A stretch of DNA of 64,000 bases from Streptomyces gilvus (GTDB lineage Bacteria > Actinomycetota > Actinomycetes > Streptomycetales > Streptomycetaceae). The translations under genes and the position numbers were made by a program. This document shows, piece by piece, positions 7,966 to 16,504 of the stretch; positions within the stretch are counted from its first letter, which is position 1, and each line of letters begins with the position of its first letter. The stretch spans positions 124,001-188,000 of the forward strand of contig NZ_JAKWBE010000002.1 of assembly GCF_022513565.1 (NCBI RefSeq). The letters run 5' to 3'. The notes below the pieces were generated by a model. The model worked only from the letters and a program-made list of their open reading frames with translations. It was not told where the DNA came from and did not search any database.

Positions 7966-8811
7966 TCAGTCGGCCGCGAAGTCGCGCAGCGCGTCCTTGC
8001 CGCCGTTGAACCGGTCGTGGTCGCCGACCGTGGGCCCGGAGGAGGTGTACTGCCACATCGTGTACGAGGACCAGCCGGCCGGGAGCGCACCCACCGAGGA
8101 GGCGTAGCGGGCCACCCACAGGGGGTTGGAGGATCCGAAGGCCGCCGAGTCGCCCGTGCAGGTGCTCCACCAGCTGGTGGCGGTGTAGATGACGGCGGCG
8201 CGTCCGGTGCGGGCCTTGTAGCGGTTCACGAAGTCCCGGATCCACGACACCATGCCGCTCTTGGACTTGCCGTAGCAGGAGTCGCCGTAGGGGTTCCACT
8301 CGATGTCGAGGGCGCCGGGCAGCGTCTTCCCGTCGCCGGACCAGTCGCCGCCGTGGTCGACGAAGTAGTCGGCCTGGGCGGTGCCGCTGCTGGTGTCGGG
8401 GGTGGCGAAGTGGTACGCGCCGCGCACCATGCCGACGTCGTGGGAGCCGCCGTACTGCTGGGCGAAGTACGGGTTGCGGTAGGAGGTGCCCTCGGTGGCC
8501 TTGACGTAGGCCCATCCGACGCCGCTGCTCCACAGGGTGGACCAGGAGGCGTTGCCCTGGTAGCTGGAGACGTCGACGCCCTCGGTCTGGGCGGTGCGGA
8601 TCAGCGGGGCGGCCGCGCGGGTGTCGGCGCCGTCGTGGGCGAGGACACCCATGCCCATGTAGGCGCTGCCGCGCACGGGTATGGGTATGGACTCGGCCGA
8701 CGCGGACGCGATCGGCAGGGCGGACAGGGCCAGGAGGAGACCGGCCGTGGCGGCGGTCGGGCGTATGCGCGAGCGGGCGCGCCTGCTGGTGTTTGGTTGC
8801 ACATGAGCCAT
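7966..8811 (-). CDS. Secreted GH25 lysozyme (N,O-diacetylmuramidase type)
   Basis: 281 residues from ATG 8811. An Arg-rich N-region, a hydrophobic core (AATAGLLLALSALPIASASA) and a cut near residue 39 form a Sec signal. The GH25 barrel has EGVDVSSYQG at the first strand (Asp80) and the catalytic pair in ALDIEW (Asp169, Glu171); YTMWQYTSSGPTVGDHDRFNG closes the domain. It hydrolyses beta-1,4 bonds between MurNAc and GlcNAc outside the cell, for self wall turnover or attack on other bacteria. The frame stays open upstream through a tandem repeat to 8994, but that would put 61 residues of repeat translation before the signal peptide, so the internal ATG is preferred. Its ribosome site is weak. 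Confidence 0.9.
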   Translation of the reverse strand: MAHVQPNTSRRARSRIRPTAATAGLLLALSALPIASASAESIPIPVRGSAYMGMGVLAHDGADTRAAAPLIRTAQTEGVDVSSYQGNASWSTLWSSGVGWAYVKATEGTSYRNPYFAQQYGGSHDVGMVRGAYHFATPDTSSGTAQADYFVDHGGDWSGDGKTLPGALDIEWNPYGDSCYGKSKSGMVSWIRDFVNRYKARTGRAAVIYTATSWWSTCTGDSAAFGSSNPLWVARYASSVGALPAGWSSYTMWQYTSSGPTVGDHDRFNGGKDALRDFAAD

Positions 8812-8843
8812 CTGACCCGCAGTCGCACCGGCTCGCACGTCAG

Positions 8844-8968
8844 GCTCCGCCCAACGAAGCAACGGCGTGCTCCGCCCGACGAAGCAACGGCCTGCTCCGC
8901 CCGGCGAAGCAACGGCCTGCTCCGCCCGGCGAAGAAACGGCGTGCTCCGCCCGGCGGAGCAACGACCC
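8844..8968. repeat. Five tandem copies of a 25-bp hairpin-forming repeat
   Basis: Five head-to-tail 25-bp units begin at 8844, 8869, 8894, 8919 and 8944, each starting GCTCCGCCC and continuing with (A/G)(A/G)CGAAGCAACG with few changes. In the last unit GCTCCGCC-C-GGCGGAGC is a perfect palindrome; in the others the minus-strand RNA can pair with one G-U. The block starts 33 bp upstream of the lysozyme ATG, so its transcript leader could carry five hairpins in a row. Confidence 0.9.
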
Positions 8969-8972
8969 GCCG

Positions 8973-9212
8973 TCAGCGTCTGCGCCAGGACCACCCGCTG
9001 CCGATGCCCGCCACGTGCAGGGCCGGCGCCGTCAGCCCGAGGAGCATGAGGTTGGTCGAGGTGAAGGTGTGGTTGGTGGAGATGTCGGCCGCGTCGACGA
9101 GGAACGCGATGAAGAACAGGACCGCGGAGAGGATCGCCGGCGTGATGTCCGTCCGGTCGGTGGGTCGGGGTTCTCGTACCGTGTGGGGTCCGAATGCCCC
9201 CGACTCACCGGC
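8973..9212 (-). pseudogene. Small two-helix membrane protein frame without a usual start codon
   Basis: The minus-strand frame from a stop at 9213-9215 to the TGA at 8973-8975 encodes a coherent short membrane protein: after RTDIT come a hydrophobic segment (PAILSAVLFFIAFLVDAADI), a loop STNHTFTSTNLM, a second hydrophobic segment (LLGLTAPALHVAGIGSG) and a basic end WSWRRR. Composition and codon use look real. Yet no ATG, GTG, TTG or usable CTG lies upstream of the first helix in this frame. It may be a gene that has lost its start, or it may use a rare start such as ATC or ATT. It sits between the SGNH hydrolase and the lysozyme, same strand. I do not know the family. Confidence 0.4.
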
Positions 9213-9233
9213 TCACGCCGACGGCCCGGTGCC

Positions 9234-10151
9234 TCAGCGGCCGTACCCCCTGTCCAGCCGTTCGAGCACCGCCCCCGCCATCGCCGCCTCGCCCTTGGCG
9301 TTGGGATGGGCCGGGGCGGCCGGGGAGGCCGGCTGCAGGGGCTCGATCCAGCGGTCGGCGGGCGCCTTGCACATGTCGTGGCCCCGGGTGGGCGCGTAGG
9401 TGTCGACGTACTCCGCGTGGTTGAACGCGGCCGTGAGACGGAGCATCAGGTTGAGCCGCTTCTCGGTGTCGCGCAGATAGGGGAAGTCCTTGGCGGCGAA
9501 GGGCACCGAGGGGTAGCAGCCGCTGCCGTCGTCCGGCAGCAGGTCGGGGTAGCCGACGACCACGACACGCGCGTGCGGCGCCCTGTGGTGCACGGCCCTG
9601 AGCACCCGGGCGACCTTCGGCGCGGTCTGCAGCACGGCGAGGGCCAGTTGGTCGGTGCCGGAGGCGGTGTAGTGGCGTTGACAGGGGTTGCCCGCCAGGT
9701 CCTGGGCGGAGAGCTGGACGCAGGTGGCGATGATGGAGCTGAAGCCGACGTCGTTGCCGCCGATCTGGACGGTCACCAGGTCGGTTCCGCGCCCCACCGC
9801 GTCGAGTTGGGGTCCGTTGGTGCCCTGGGGCTTCCACATCTCCTCGGTCGTGGCGCCGGCGCAGCTGACGTCGTCGAGGACCGTGCCCCGTCGCTGGGCG
9901 CCGACCAGAGAGGGGTAATTGTGGTCGGAGCGGGCGCAGTTGGCGTCGACCTGGGTGGGGATCACGGGACCGGAGGTGTAGGAGTCGCCGAGCGCCACGT
10001 ACTCCGCCTGCTTGTGTCCGCCGGGCGCGCCGTGCGCGGTGGCCGGGGTCCCGGCGGCCAGGACGAGGGCACAGCTGCCGACGGCCGCCGCAACTGCCGT
10101 GGCCCGTCGGCGTCTTGACGCCGATACGGCCGGCTGCGTGTCACGCTTCAT
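9234..10151 (-). CDS. Secreted SGNH/GDSL hydrolase (esterase-lipase)
   Basis: 305 residues from ATG 10151, which follows AGGAGGTCTCC; a longer frame upstream has no comparable ribosome site. The signal peptide has a basic RRRR block and a hydrophobic core, cut near ATAHG (about residue 41). SGNH blocks are clear: block I GDSYTSG (55-61, Ser57), block III IGGNDVG with the oxyanion Gly/Asn, and block V APAHPNAKG near the end with the catalytic His. The six cysteines suggest the disulphide-rich Streptomyces extracellular lipase/esterase type. It should cleave acyl esters outside the cell. The gene is monocistronic. Confidence 0.92.
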   Translation of the reverse strand: MKRDTQPAVSASRRRRATAVAAAVGSCALVLAAGTPATAHGAPGGHKQAEYVALGDSYTSGPVIPTQVDANCARSDHNYPSLVGAQRRGTVLDDVSCAGATTEEMWKPQGTNGPQLDAVGRGTDLVTVQIGGNDVGFSSIIATCVQLSAQDLAGNPCQRHYTASGTDQLALAVLQTAPKVARVLRAVHHRAPHARVVVVGYPDLLPDDGSGCYPSVPFAAKDFPYLRDTEKRLNLMLRLTAAFNHAEYVDTYAPTRGHDMCKAPADRWIEPLQPASPAAPAHPNAKGEAAMAGAVLERLDRGYGR

Positions 10152-10560
10152 GGAGACCTCCTGGTCCGAGCCGTCAGGGCGGGGTGCGGCCGCGCACGGT
10201 CGTCGCGCGTTCAACTGGCCTTGTATACCGGTGAGTAGAGCCTGTCGGCCAGAGGCGTACGGCGACGAATTCAGGCGATTGCGGTGCGGAACAGGCGAGT
10301 CCGCCTGCCGCGGGCCGCGCACCGATCACGCGAACCAGTTCGACGCGCCCTCGTCCGGCCGGGCACTCAGGTGGGCCTACGCCCCACCTGTCACACCCGC
10401 AACATCCGAGGTCAGCGCCCGGATGGGCCCTCACCAGGGAGTTCGGCGGAAGTCGCTGCAAGCGCTCCGTCGCCCGCATAGCGTGCGGTATCCCGAACCG
10501 CTCCCCCACGTCCCCCGCGGTCCGCACCTCTTGGGCCCCGACCCACCAGGAGATCCTGGG
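10152..10560. other. 409-bp divergent intergenic region
   Basis: No convincing gene. It separates the minus-strand esterase from the plus-strand DUF485/symporter pair, so it must hold promoters for both. TATACA near 10226-10231 read on the minus strand is a possible -10 for the esterase. AGGTGGG (10369-10375) and CCCACCT (10383-10389) form a perfect 7-bp inverted repeat with a 7-bp spacer, a possible operator or hairpin for the symporter operon. AGGAGATCCTGGG precedes the DUF485 ATG. Confidence 0.4.
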
Positions 10561-10995
10561 ATGTCCACCGACAGCTCCGAGTTACACCCGGCGCGGCACC
10601 GGTCCGCCCGGCACGCCTTCGCCTCACCCGCCGCCCACCTCCCCGCTCCCCGCGAGCCCCGACGGCTGCCCGTGCGCGCCCGCTCGTGGACCGGCCCGCA
10701 CCGGGACCTGCGGCTGCTGCGCCGGGCCGCGCGCCGACTGCGCCGCGTGGCCACGTTCGTCGCCCTCGGCTACTTCGCCGCCTTCCTCACCCTGACCGTC
10801 GCCCGCCCGTCCGTGATGACCCGCCCCGCGCCCGGCGGGCTGCCCACCGGACTCCTGCTCGCCCTGGTCCAACTCCCGGTCACCTGGCTGGCGGTGCTGG
10901 TGTACGAGGTCACCGCGCGCCGGTACGTCGACCCGCTGGCCCGGCAGGTGCGCCGGCACGCCCACGGCACCGCCGACGGGGAGCCGCGGCCGTGA
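10561..10995 (+). CDS. DUF485 membrane protein (symporter partner)
   Basis: 144 residues; ATG follows AGGAGATCC. The N-terminal half is basic and disordered-looking (His/Arg/Pro-rich). Then come two hydrophobic segments (RVATFVALGYFAAFLTLTVA and GLLLALVQLPVTWLAVLVYEV), as in DUF485 proteins. Genes of this family are regularly found just before ActP-like sodium:solute symporters, as here, where the stop overlaps the symporter GTG by four bases. It probably helps assembly or activity of the symporter; no enzyme motif is visible. A paralogous pair occurs at 31098-33088. Confidence 0.85.
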   Translation: MSTDSSELHPARHRSARHAFASPAAHLPAPREPRRLPVRARSWTGPHRDLRLLRRAARRLRRVATFVALGYFAAFLTLTVARPSVMTRPAPGGLPTGLLLALVQLPVTWLAVLVYEVTARRYVDPLARQVRRHAHGTADGEPRP

Positions 10996-12602
10996 CCGAC
11001 TTCACCGGCACCGCGCAGTCCTGGTCGCTGGTGGCGTTCTCCACGGTCGTCGCCCTCACGCTGCTGCTGTGCGTGCTCACCGGCCCCGACCGCGACGACC
11101 TCGACGAGTTCTACACCGGCTACCGCTCCCTGTCGCCGCTGCGCAACGGCCTGGCCATCGCCGGCGACTACATCTCCGCCGCGACCGTGCTCACCATCGG
11201 CGGGGTCATCGCGCTGTGCGGCTACGACGGTGTCGTGCTGGCCCTGAGCACCCTGCTGTCGCTGCTGCTCCTGATGGTCCTGCTGGCCGAACCCCTGCAC
11301 CACACGGGCCGGTTCACCATGGGCGACGCGCTGGGCAGGCGCCTGCCCGGGCGCGCGGTGCGCATCACGGCGTGCGCGGTGACGCTGGCCGCGCTCGTGC
11401 CGATGATGGTCGTCCAACTGGCGGGCGTGGGACAGCTGCTGGCGTTCATCCTCGGCTTCCACGACAGCGCGATGCGCACCGGGTGCGTCGTCGGGGCCGG
11501 AGCGCTGATGATCACGTACGCGGCGATCGGCGGGATGCGGGGCACCGCCCTGATCCAGATCCTCAAGACGGTGGTGCTGCTCGGGTCCGGGCTGGTGGTG
11601 GCCGCGCTCGTGCTGCACACCTTCGGCTGGAGTCCGCACACCCTGTTCCGGTCGGCGGCACACCGCAGCGGGGCCGGCGACGGCTTCCTGCGCTACGGGC
11701 TGCAGTTCGCGAGCGGGCCGCACCGCGGCCTGGACATGGTCAGCACCCAGTGCGCCATCGTCCTGGGCGGAGCCTGTCTGCCGCACGTCACCATGCGGAT
11801 GTACACCGCCGGCAGCGCGCGGCAGGTGCGGCGCGCGATGTCCTGGGCGGTGTCGACGGTCACCCTGTTCATCGCCGTCATCACCGTCGTCGCCGTCGGC
11901 GCCACGGCCCTCATCGGGCGCACGGGGGTCGCCGCCGCCGACCCGCGCGGCAACACCGCCTATCTGCTGGGCGCCCGGGCCGCGTTCGGGATGCGGCTGT
12001 CGCACGCGGAGAGCCTGTTGTTCACCGCGGTCACCACGGCGATCTTTCTCACGCTGCTGGCCTCCGTGGCCAGCATGACCCTGGCCTGCGCCAACTCCCT
12101 GGCCCACGACGTCGCCGCCACCCGCCGGCCCACCCCACCGCAGCGCGAGACGGCCCTGGCCCGGCTGGCCGCCCTGGCCGTGGGCCTCCCGGTGATCGTG
12201 CCGGCCGTGCTCCTCCAGCACCGCAGCCTGCAGCCGCTGGCCACCCTGTCCTTCTGCCTGGGCGCCTCGGCCATCGCGCCCGCACTCGTCTACAGCCTCT
12301 TCTGGCGGCGCTACACCCGCACCGGGCTGCTGTGCACCCTGATCGGCGGCAGCGTGAGCGTGCTCGTCCTGATCACCGGCACCAACCTGGTCTCCGGGAC
12401 ACCTCAATCAGCCTTTCCCGACGTCGACTTCAACTGGTTCCCCTTCACCACGACGGCCCTGGTCTCGGTACCGGCGGGCTTCCTGTGCGGCCTGTTCGGC
12501 ACCCTCCTGTCCGGCCGAAGCGCGTCCGCGCGGGAGCGGGAGCGGTACGAGGCCATGGAGCACCTGCTGCTCGCCGGTCCCGCACGCCCCAGGAGCGGAT
12601 GA
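10992..12602 (+). CDS. Sodium:solute symporter (SSS family), ActP-like
   Basis: 536 residues, about 13 transmembrane helices, inner membrane. Family features: [31 protein letters not shown] around helix 1, with the sodium-site Ser/Ala pattern, and MITYAAIGGMRGTALIQILKTVVLL (the SSS signature region). It is closest to cation/acetate or monocarboxylate symporters. The GTG at 10992 overlaps the DUF485 stop (GTGA), so the two are coupled. The substrate is likely a small monocarboxylate by family, but residues around helix 2 differ from the second copy (VLTIGGVIALCGYDG against [15 protein letters not shown]), so the substrates may differ. Confidence 0.9.
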   Translation: MTDFTGTAQSWSLVAFSTVVALTLLLCVLTGPDRDDLDEFYTGYRSLSPLRNGLAIAGDYISAATVLTIGGVIALCGYDGVVLALSTLLSLLLLMVLLAEPLHHTGRFTMGDALGRRLPGRAVRITACAVTLAALVPMMVVQLAGVGQLLAFILGFHDSAMRTGCVVGAGALMITYAAIGGMRGTALIQILKTVVLLGSGLVVAALVLHTFGWSPHTLFRSAAHRSGAGDGFLRYGLQFASGPHRGLDMVSTQCAIVLGGACLPHVTMRMYTAGSARQVRRAMSWAVSTVTLFIAVITVVAVGATALIGRTGVAAADPRGNTAYLLGARAAFGMRLSHAESLLFTAVTTAIFLTLLASVASMTLACANSLAHDVAATRRPTPPQRETALARLAALAVGLPVIVPAVLLQHRSLQPLATLSFCLGASAIAPALVYSLFWRRYTRTGLLCTLIGGSVSVLVLITGTNLVSGTPQSAFPDVDFNWFPFTTTALVSVPAGFLCGLFGTLLSGRSASARERERYEAMEHLLLAGPARPRSG

Positions 12603-12710
12603 CGGCAGGTCATGGCACTTGGCCGGATTCCCTCCCCCGGCCCGGCGAGCCGCCGCGCGCTGGGTATCCCTGCAGGGGTCGAGGCAGGCGGGGTTGGGGG
12701 GGCTGGCACT

Positions 12711-13385
12711 GTGGCACGCCGATGGCGGACTTCCGGGCCCTTCTCATCGCGTCGCCCACCAAGACGGCAGCCGGTACGCGCCGCGGGGGCGGACGCCCAC
12801 GACGGCCCCCGCTTCCGTGACGTCCTGCCGGCGTTGGCGGGGCTGGTCGCGGTGGTGTGCGCGGTGGTCGCCGTACTGGCCCTGGGGTACCGGGCCGCGG
12901 GGATCGGGGTGCCGCTGGCCGGTGTGGTCGTTCTCGCCATCGCGGTGACGGTCGCCGTGCGGCGCCAGGGTCCGGTCATGCGCCGGCGCCTCGGGTACTA
13001 CACGCCCGAGGAACTCCTCGAACTCGACACCCAGGGCCTGGCGTTGGCGGTGGCGCGGATGCTGCGCCGGGACGGCTGGCGGGTACGGCTGCTGCCGGCC
13101 GCCGACCGGCCGCGGCTGTGCGCCCTGGACAGCAGCGGACGCCGACTGGACGTGGCGTTCCGGCCGGTCGCCGAGCCCCTGCCCGACGAGGACCTGCCCC
13201 ATCCGCACGCCCACCGGGAGAACGGGCAGTCCCCCCTCCACCTGGTCGTGCACCGGGGCTCGTTCGGCGCGCGCGACGTCCGGTGGGCGCGGCGGCAGGG
13301 CCGGACCTGTCTGCTGGACGGCTCTCTGCTCAGGCGGTGGGGGCAGGGCACGCGGCTGAACGAACTGCTGCCTACAGGCTTGTGA
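12711..13385 (+). CDS. Membrane protein with degenerate Mrr/restriction-like domain
   Basis: 224 residues from GTG 12711, chosen because it follows a run of seven G; an ATG at 12612 would add 33 residues with little protein-like character. Residues about 40-85 form two membrane helices. The C-terminal part (LLELDTQGLALAVARMLRRDGWRVRLLP, then LCALDSSGRRLDVAFRP) resembles the fold order of membrane-linked Mrr-like nuclease domains of Streptomyces, but I do not see the D-(Q/E)-x-K catalytic residues, so it may be inactive or a distant relative. It lies 108 bp after the symporter gene on the same strand. Function is uncertain. Confidence 0.55.
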   Translation: MARRWRTSGPFSSRRPPRRQPVRAAGADAHDGPRFRDVLPALAGLVAVVCAVVAVLALGYRAAGIGVPLAGVVVLAIAVTVAVRRQGPVMRRRLGYYTPEELLELDTQGLALAVARMLRRDGWRVRLLPAADRPRLCALDSSGRRLDVAFRPVAEPLPDEDLPHPHAHRENGQSPLHLVVHRGSFGARDVRWARRQGRTCLLDGSLLRRWGQGTRLNELLPTGL

Positions 13386-13418
13386 CATCCCGCCGGCGCC
13401 TATATTACTGAAACGTAA
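13380..13418 (+). promoter_or_regulatory. Probable promoter of the secretory lipase gene
   Basis: TTGTGA (13380-13385), 17 bp, then TATTAC (13403-13408) is a reasonable sigma-70-type pair in an unusually AT-rich patch. TTAC (13405-13408) and GTAA (13415-13418) form a small inverted repeat over the -10. The remainder of the 211-bp gap before the lipase holds no other feature I can support. Confidence 0.45.
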
Positions 13419-13596
13419 CCTCCTTGGGGCTACCGCCGGTAACACCCCCGCGGGTACGGTCCTGACACTTCGTCTAAGAGTGCGCGAGGTGCGGTGGGAC
13501 GACCGCGCCTCGTGCCGTCGGCCCCTGCCCCACCGGGCCGCAGGACGCCCGAGCCGCAGATCGAGGCTCGGCCTCCCCCCACTTCGGAGGTCCGTC

Positions 13597-14922
13597 ATGC
13601 CCGTTTCCGCACGTCTGCTCGCCGTGGCCGTCACGACCGCCACCTGTCTCGGCGCCACCGTCGTACCCGCGGCCGCCGCGTCGCCCACCGACGCCGTGGT
13701 CTCCCGCGGTGTCACGATCCCGGAGTTCTACAACCCGCCCGCCGCCCTCCCCTCCGCCGACGGCGCCCTGGTGCGCAGTGAACCGCTGCCCCTCGCGCTG
13801 AGCCTGCCCGGCGTCAACGGCCCCCTGCCCGGCACCGCCACCCGCCTGATGTACAAGTCGACCGACTCACGCGGCCAGGCGATGGCCGTCACCGGCGCCT
13901 ACATCGAGCCGAGCGCCGACTGGAAGGGCACCGGCGACCGGCCGCTGGTCGCCGTCGCACCCGGCACCATGGGACAGGGCGACCAGTGCGCCGCCTCCCT
14001 CGGCCTGGAGCACCCGCTCACGGCCAACGGACAGACGGTGTCCATCGGTTACGAGGACCTGGCGATCTACCGCCTGCTCGCCGAGGGCGTCGCCGTCGTC
14101 GTCACCGACTACGCCGGCCTCGGCACCACGGACCGGCTGCACACCTACGTCAACCGCGTCGACGAGGCCCACGCCGTCCTCGACGCCGTCCGCGCCGCAC
14201 GCTCACTGCCCGGAACCTCCCTCACCCGCGCCTCGAAGGTGGCCCTCTTCGGCTACAGCCAGGGCGGCGGGGCGACCGCGGCCGCCGCCGAACTCCAGCC
14301 CTCCTACGCCCCCGACATCACCCTCGCCGGAACCTCCGCGGGCGCTCCGCCGGCCGACCTGGCCGAGGTCACCAAGGCCGTCGACGGCAGCGAACTGGCC
14401 GGCGCGCTGGGCTGGTCGGTCAACGGCTTCCTGCAGTCCGACCCGGCCCTGAAGCCGATCGCCGAGGCCCACCTCAACGCGGCGGGCAAGGCGGCCCTCG
14501 CGGACCTCTCCACCATGTGCGTGGGGGACGCCCTGTTCGCCTACGGCGGCAAGCACAGCACCGGTTGGACCACCGACGGCCGCTCCATCAGCGACATCAT
14601 CCAGTCGGAACCGGCCCTCACGGCCTTCCTCGACCAGCAGCGCATCGGCAGGATCGAACCCGCCTCGCCGGTCCGCGTGTCCACCGGCACCAGCGACAAC
14701 CTGGTACCGCACGCGCAGGCCCGGCAACTCGCCGTCGACTGGTGCGCCAAGGGCGCCGACGTGACGTACAAGCCCATCGCGCTGCCGAACCTGGGCAGCG
14801 CGCTGATCAACCACTTCACGCCGCTGCTGACCGACCAGGGCGACGCGATAGCGTGGCTGACCGACCGGCTCGACGGCAAGGCCGCCACCTCCAACTGCGG
14901 TGATCTGTCCGGACTTTCCTGA
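13597..14922 (+). CDS. Secretory lipase (LIP family, alpha/beta hydrolase)
   Basis: 441 residues; ATG follows CGGAGG. A Sec signal ends near residue 28 (PAAAAS). The family-typical N-terminal region FYNPPAALPSADGALVRSE leads into the hydrolase fold. The nucleophile elbow is GYSQGG (219-224, Ser221). The acid is probably the Asp in STGTSDNLVPH and the His is in LINHFTP, near the end. Two cysteine pairs suggest disulphides. It is related to secreted lipases such as fungal Lip and actinobacterial homologues that cleave triacylglycerols or other esters. Single gene; convergent with the next hydrolase, with stops 21 bp apart. Confidence 0.9.
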   Translation: MPVSARLLAVAVTTATCLGATVVPAAAASPTDAVVSRGVTIPEFYNPPAALPSADGALVRSEPLPLALSLPGVNGPLPGTATRLMYKSTDSRGQAMAVTGAYIEPSADWKGTGDRPLVAVAPGTMGQGDQCAASLGLEHPLTANGQTVSIGYEDLAIYRLLAEGVAVVVTDYAGLGTTDRLHTYVNRVDEAHAVLDAVRAARSLPGTSLTRASKVALFGYSQGGGATAAAAELQPSYAPDITLAGTSAGAPPADLAEVTKAVDGSELAGALGWSVNGFLQSDPALKPIAEAHLNAAGKAALADLSTMCVGDALFAYGGKHSTGWTTDGRSISDIIQSEPALTAFLDQQRIGRIEPASPVRVSTGTSDNLVPHAQARQLAVDWCAKGADVTYKPIALPNLGSALINHFTPLLTDQGDAIAWLTDRLDGKAATSNCGDLSGLS

Positions 14923-14943
14923 CACCGGCCCTTCCTGGCACCG

Positions 14944-15624
14944 CTACAGCTGTACGGCGCCCTCCGCCGCGCAGGCCTCGGCGGCCAGCCCGTCGGCCAC
15001 CGGATCCGGCCGCAGCATCTGGGTCACCACCTCGGCGGTGGCCCGGTGCCAGTCGCCGCTGCGCCGGAGCATCGCGTGGTCCCCGCCCCGTACCGCCACC
15101 AGGCCCGCCGCCATGCCGGCGGCGCGGGCCCGGTGGACGTAGGCGACCGAGTCGGCGTAGGCCGTCACCCGGTCGCGGTCGCCGTGCAGGAGCACGGTGC
15201 GGACGTGGTCGAGCTGGTCGACGGGGTCCTCGGGCGGACACCACGGGGCGAGCGCCACCACGCCCCGCACCGTCGGGTGGGCCGCGGCGCGCAGGGCGGC
15301 CCGGGCGCCCATCGAGTGCCCCACGAGGACGACGGGCGCACCGGCCGTCAGCTCCTGGAGGTCGTCGAGGGCGCGCAGGGCGTCCTCGGCGGGGTCGCCG
15401 TCGTTCCAGCCCCGGTAGCGGTAGCGGACCTGCCCCAGCAGGACGTCCTGCGCGGCCGTCGCCGCGGCGGCCCGCAGCACCGGGTGCATCCGGAGCGCGG
15501 CGACCTGCCAGGGGCGCGCCGTGCGACGGCTCTCCTCCTGGCCGCCGTGCAGGGTGAGGACCGCCGCGGTCGCGCTCCGCGGCGGGGCATGGCGCACGAT
15601 CAGTGCGGACGAGTTGCGCTGCAC
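14944..15624 (-). CDS. Cytoplasmic alpha/beta hydrolase
   Basis: 226 residues from GTG 15624, preceded by GGGGG; the frame is open further upstream but without a ribosome site. No signal peptide. The hydrolase core shows LTLHGGQEES (oxyanion region), VLVGHSMGARAAL with nucleophile Ser in GHSMG, LLHGDRDRVT carrying the acid Asp, and GGDHAML carrying the His. This is the dienelactone-hydrolase/BAAT-like small hydrolase type; the substrate is not predictable. It is divergent from the FAD-protein gene, separated by 156 bp in which I see no clear operator. Confidence 0.87.
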   Translation of the reverse strand: MQRNSSALIVRHAPPRSATAAVLTLHGGQEESRRTARPWQVAALRMHPVLRAAAATAAQDVLLGQVRYRYRGWNDGDPAEDALRALDDLQELTAGAPVVLVGHSMGARAALRAAAHPTVRGVVALAPWCPPEDPVDQLDHVRTVLLHGDRDRVTAYADSVAYVHRARAAGMAAGLVAVRGGDHAMLRRSGDWHRATAEVVTQMLRPDPVADGLAAEACAAEGAVQL

Positions 15625-15780
15625 GCCCCCATCCTGCCGCACGCCGACGACGCCCCCGCTCGCCCACCCCCACGGCGGGGGCGCACGCGGTGAACCAGTG
15701 AGCCCTGTACGCGCCTCCACCCCGGCGGGGACGATGCGCTGTGTCGTTGCTCAACCCGTCGTGAAAGCAGGTCGGCTCCC

Positions 15781-16500
15781 GTGCTGTTGCGTCTGCCCGA
15801 GTCCGTGTCCGAAGCGCAGGAGTGCATGGCCCAGGGAGCGGTGCCCGTCGGCGGGGCCACGCTGGTGTGGGCCGGCTGGCAACGGGACGGGTTCCCTGAG
15901 CAGGCGATGTCCTTGCGCAACGTCCCCGAGGCCACCGCGATCGCGCCCGGCACCCTGGGCGGCGCCGTGGTGCTCAACCGGATCGACGAGCGCGTCCCCG
16001 AGGTCCTGCGCGAGGCGGCGGCCTCCGTCGGCACCGGTGCGGTACGCCGCGCCGGGACCGTCGGCGGCAACCTCGTCGGCAGCACCCTGCGCTGTCTGCT
16101 GCCCGCCGCCCTGGTGCTCGACGCCCGGGCGACGGTCCTGGAGCCGGAGGGAGCACGCGAGACGGACCTCGCCGAAGTCCTCGCCAAACAGCACCTGTTG
16201 CTGAGCCTGCACTGGTCCGACCCCGTCACCAGCGCCTACCGCAAACTGGCCGGCGAGGCGGGCGGCCCGCCGCCGTTCGTCGTGGCCGGCGCCGTGCACC
16301 GCGGCGGGGAAGGGCTCTGCCTGCGTCTCGCGGTACGCGACGGCTACGAGGTCCTCGCGGGCACGGCCGGGTGCGACGCCGGGCCGGAGGAGGCCCTCAC
16401 CGCGCTGCGCGACACGGCCGTCGGCACCCTGAACGACGACCACTGGGAGGTCGTACGACAGCACGCGACGGACCTGCTGGCGCGTCCGGCCGTGCGCTGA
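15781..16500 (+). CDS. FAD-binding subunit of a molybdopterin-type dehydrogenase
   Basis: 239 residues with the two FAD pyrophosphate loops of the xanthine/CO dehydrogenase medium subunit: PVGGATLVWAG (about 22-32) and RRAGTVGGNLVGS (about 89-101, the T-x-G-G-N loop). The C-terminal CO-dehydrogenase flavoprotein-like domain follows. Medium subunits are normally about 280-300 residues and lie beside genes for a molybdenum subunit and a [2Fe-2S] subunit. Neither is here, so it is a stand-alone copy and somewhat short. It may partner with a complex encoded elsewhere. GTG start; weak AGG ribosome site. Confidence 0.8.
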   Translation: MLLRLPESVSEAQECMAQGAVPVGGATLVWAGWQRDGFPEQAMSLRNVPEATAIAPGTLGGAVVLNRIDERVPEVLREAAASVGTGAVRRAGTVGGNLVGSTLRCLLPAALVLDARATVLEPEGARETDLAEVLAKQHLLLSLHWSDPVTSAYRKLAGEAGGPPPFVVAGAVHRGGEGLCLRLAVRDGYEVLAGTAGCDAGPEEALTALRDTAVGTLNDDHWEVVRQHATDLLARPAVR

Positions 16501-16504
16501 CCGA

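Noticed and set aside
8844..8968. CRISPR-like array
   Set aside because: The 25-bp units are directly adjacent with no spacers, and no cas genes are nearby; it is a plain tandem repeat.
8812..8994. N-terminal extension of the lysozyme through the repeat
   Set aside because: The extension would translate the hairpin repeats and place 61 residues ahead of a normal signal peptide.
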